16,592 nt of DNA from assembly GCA_900555735.1 (NCBI GenBank), contig USMI01000027.1:1-16592 (forward strand), read 5' to 3'. Positions 16,305 through 16,592 of the stretch are shown here, one piece after another (the first letter of the stretch is position 1; each line of letters begins with the position of its first letter). This stretch comes from an uncultured Eubacteriales bacterium. Lineage in GTDB: Bacteria; Bacillota; Clostridia; Oscillospirales; Oscillospiraceae. The notes beneath the pieces were generated by a model. It was not told the DNA's origin, ran no database searches, and saw nothing but the letters and a program-made list of their open reading frames with translations. The position numbers were made by a program, and so were the translations under genes.

Positions 16305-16531
16305 TGTTCCGCGGTTGTGGAGAAATTCACAAAAGCGAGGGCGTGTACTTTGTAAATTAAACAACGAACGAAACGAAAAGCACCAGACGGGAGCACATCG
16401 AAAGATGTGCAACTGAAAACTTGGCGGAACCGGGTTAAGTCAATTACCGGCGAAGCTAAGTATAAAAAGTTTTTGAAGCTATGACAAATAGCTCTGTAAA
16501 GATTTGAACGACTAAGGTCGTTTAGATACCA
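16305..16531 (+). other. 16S rRNA leader with GNRA hairpin and possible boxA
   Basis: This non-coding leader lies between the main promoter and 16S. It contains a perfect 7-bp hairpin, GCACATC/GATGTGC (16393-16399 with 16404-16410), closed by a GAAA tetraloop, and TAGCTCTGTAAAGA (16489-16502), which loosely resembles the boxA antitermination signal. The rest should pair with sequence after 16S to make the RNase III site, but that partner is outside the window. Confidence 0.6.
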
Positions 16532-16592
16532 TTTATAGAGAGTTTGATCCTGGCTCAGGACGAACGCTGGCGGCGTGCTTAACACATGCAAG
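16532..16592 (+). rRNA. rrs: 16S ribosomal RNA, 5' end only
   Basis: AGAGTTTGATCCTGGCTCAG, the universal 5' segment of 16S rRNA, is at 16539-16558, corresponding to about E. coli positions 8-27. This places the mature 5' end near 16532. The following GACGAACGCTGGCGGCGTGC and ACACATGCAAG are typical of Firmicutes. The gene continues beyond the window. Confidence 0.97.

Noticed and set aside
16193..16591. Minus-strand open frame across the rRNA promoter and 16S start.
   Set aside because: It lies over consensus rRNA promoters and 16S sequence; no ribosome site or family match.

Overview
The window is a GC-rich segment of a chromosome that looks like a gut-type Clostridia member, most likely the Oscillospiraceae neighbourhood (Oscillibacter/Flavonifractor-like). 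Grounds for this: about 58-62% GC genes with strong AGGAGG ribosome sites, a T-box leader, an ECF transporter core next to truA, an EFR1-type flavodoxin/ferredoxin fusion, and the first ~60 nt of a 16S rRNA with Firmicutes-type sequence. The genus is inference, because too little 16S is present to place it.

Layout: (1) 1-2711, minus strand, is the edge of a prophage or prophage remnant. In transcription order it holds a portal protein, a Prp-type cysteine protease and a scaffold-like protein cut by the window start; the genes overlap by 4-8 nt. No terminase gene precedes the portal. (2) 2869-9211, plus strand, starts with a near-consensus sigma-A promoter and runs SAM methyltransferase - ecfA1 - ecfA2 - ecfT - truA - DUF5711-like protein - CvpA-like protein. 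A 12-bp hairpin separates ecfA1 and ecfA2, and a nested REP-like palindrome separates ecfT and truA. (3) 9352-14051, plus strand, holds a ClpE-like unfoldase, a small four-cysteine protein, an EFR1-family flavodoxin/ferredoxin, a two-helix membrane protein and a YjjG-like HAD phosphatase, ending in a strong hairpin shared with the convergent lyase gene. (4) 14086-16023, minus strand, holds a pyridoxal-phosphate beta-eliminating lyase of the tryptophanase/tyrosine phenol-lyase family, preceded by a possible 17-codon upstream ORF and a full T-box riboswitch. (5) 16095-16592, plus strand, holds tandem rRNA promoters, a structured leader and the 5' end of 16S rRNA, diverging from the T-box unit.

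The most unusual part is the T-box-lyase unit. The enzyme keeps the aromatic-ring-binding residues of tyrosine phenol-lyase (Thr133 and Arg389, matching TPL Thr124 and Arg381) rather than those of tryptophanase. It has lost a PLP-contacting arginine and the usual SGKKD context around the catalytic lysine. It sits under a riboswitch that would switch it on when a tRNA is uncharged, an odd control for a catabolic lyase. The phage-borne Prp and the abrupt prophage edge are the next most interesting points.
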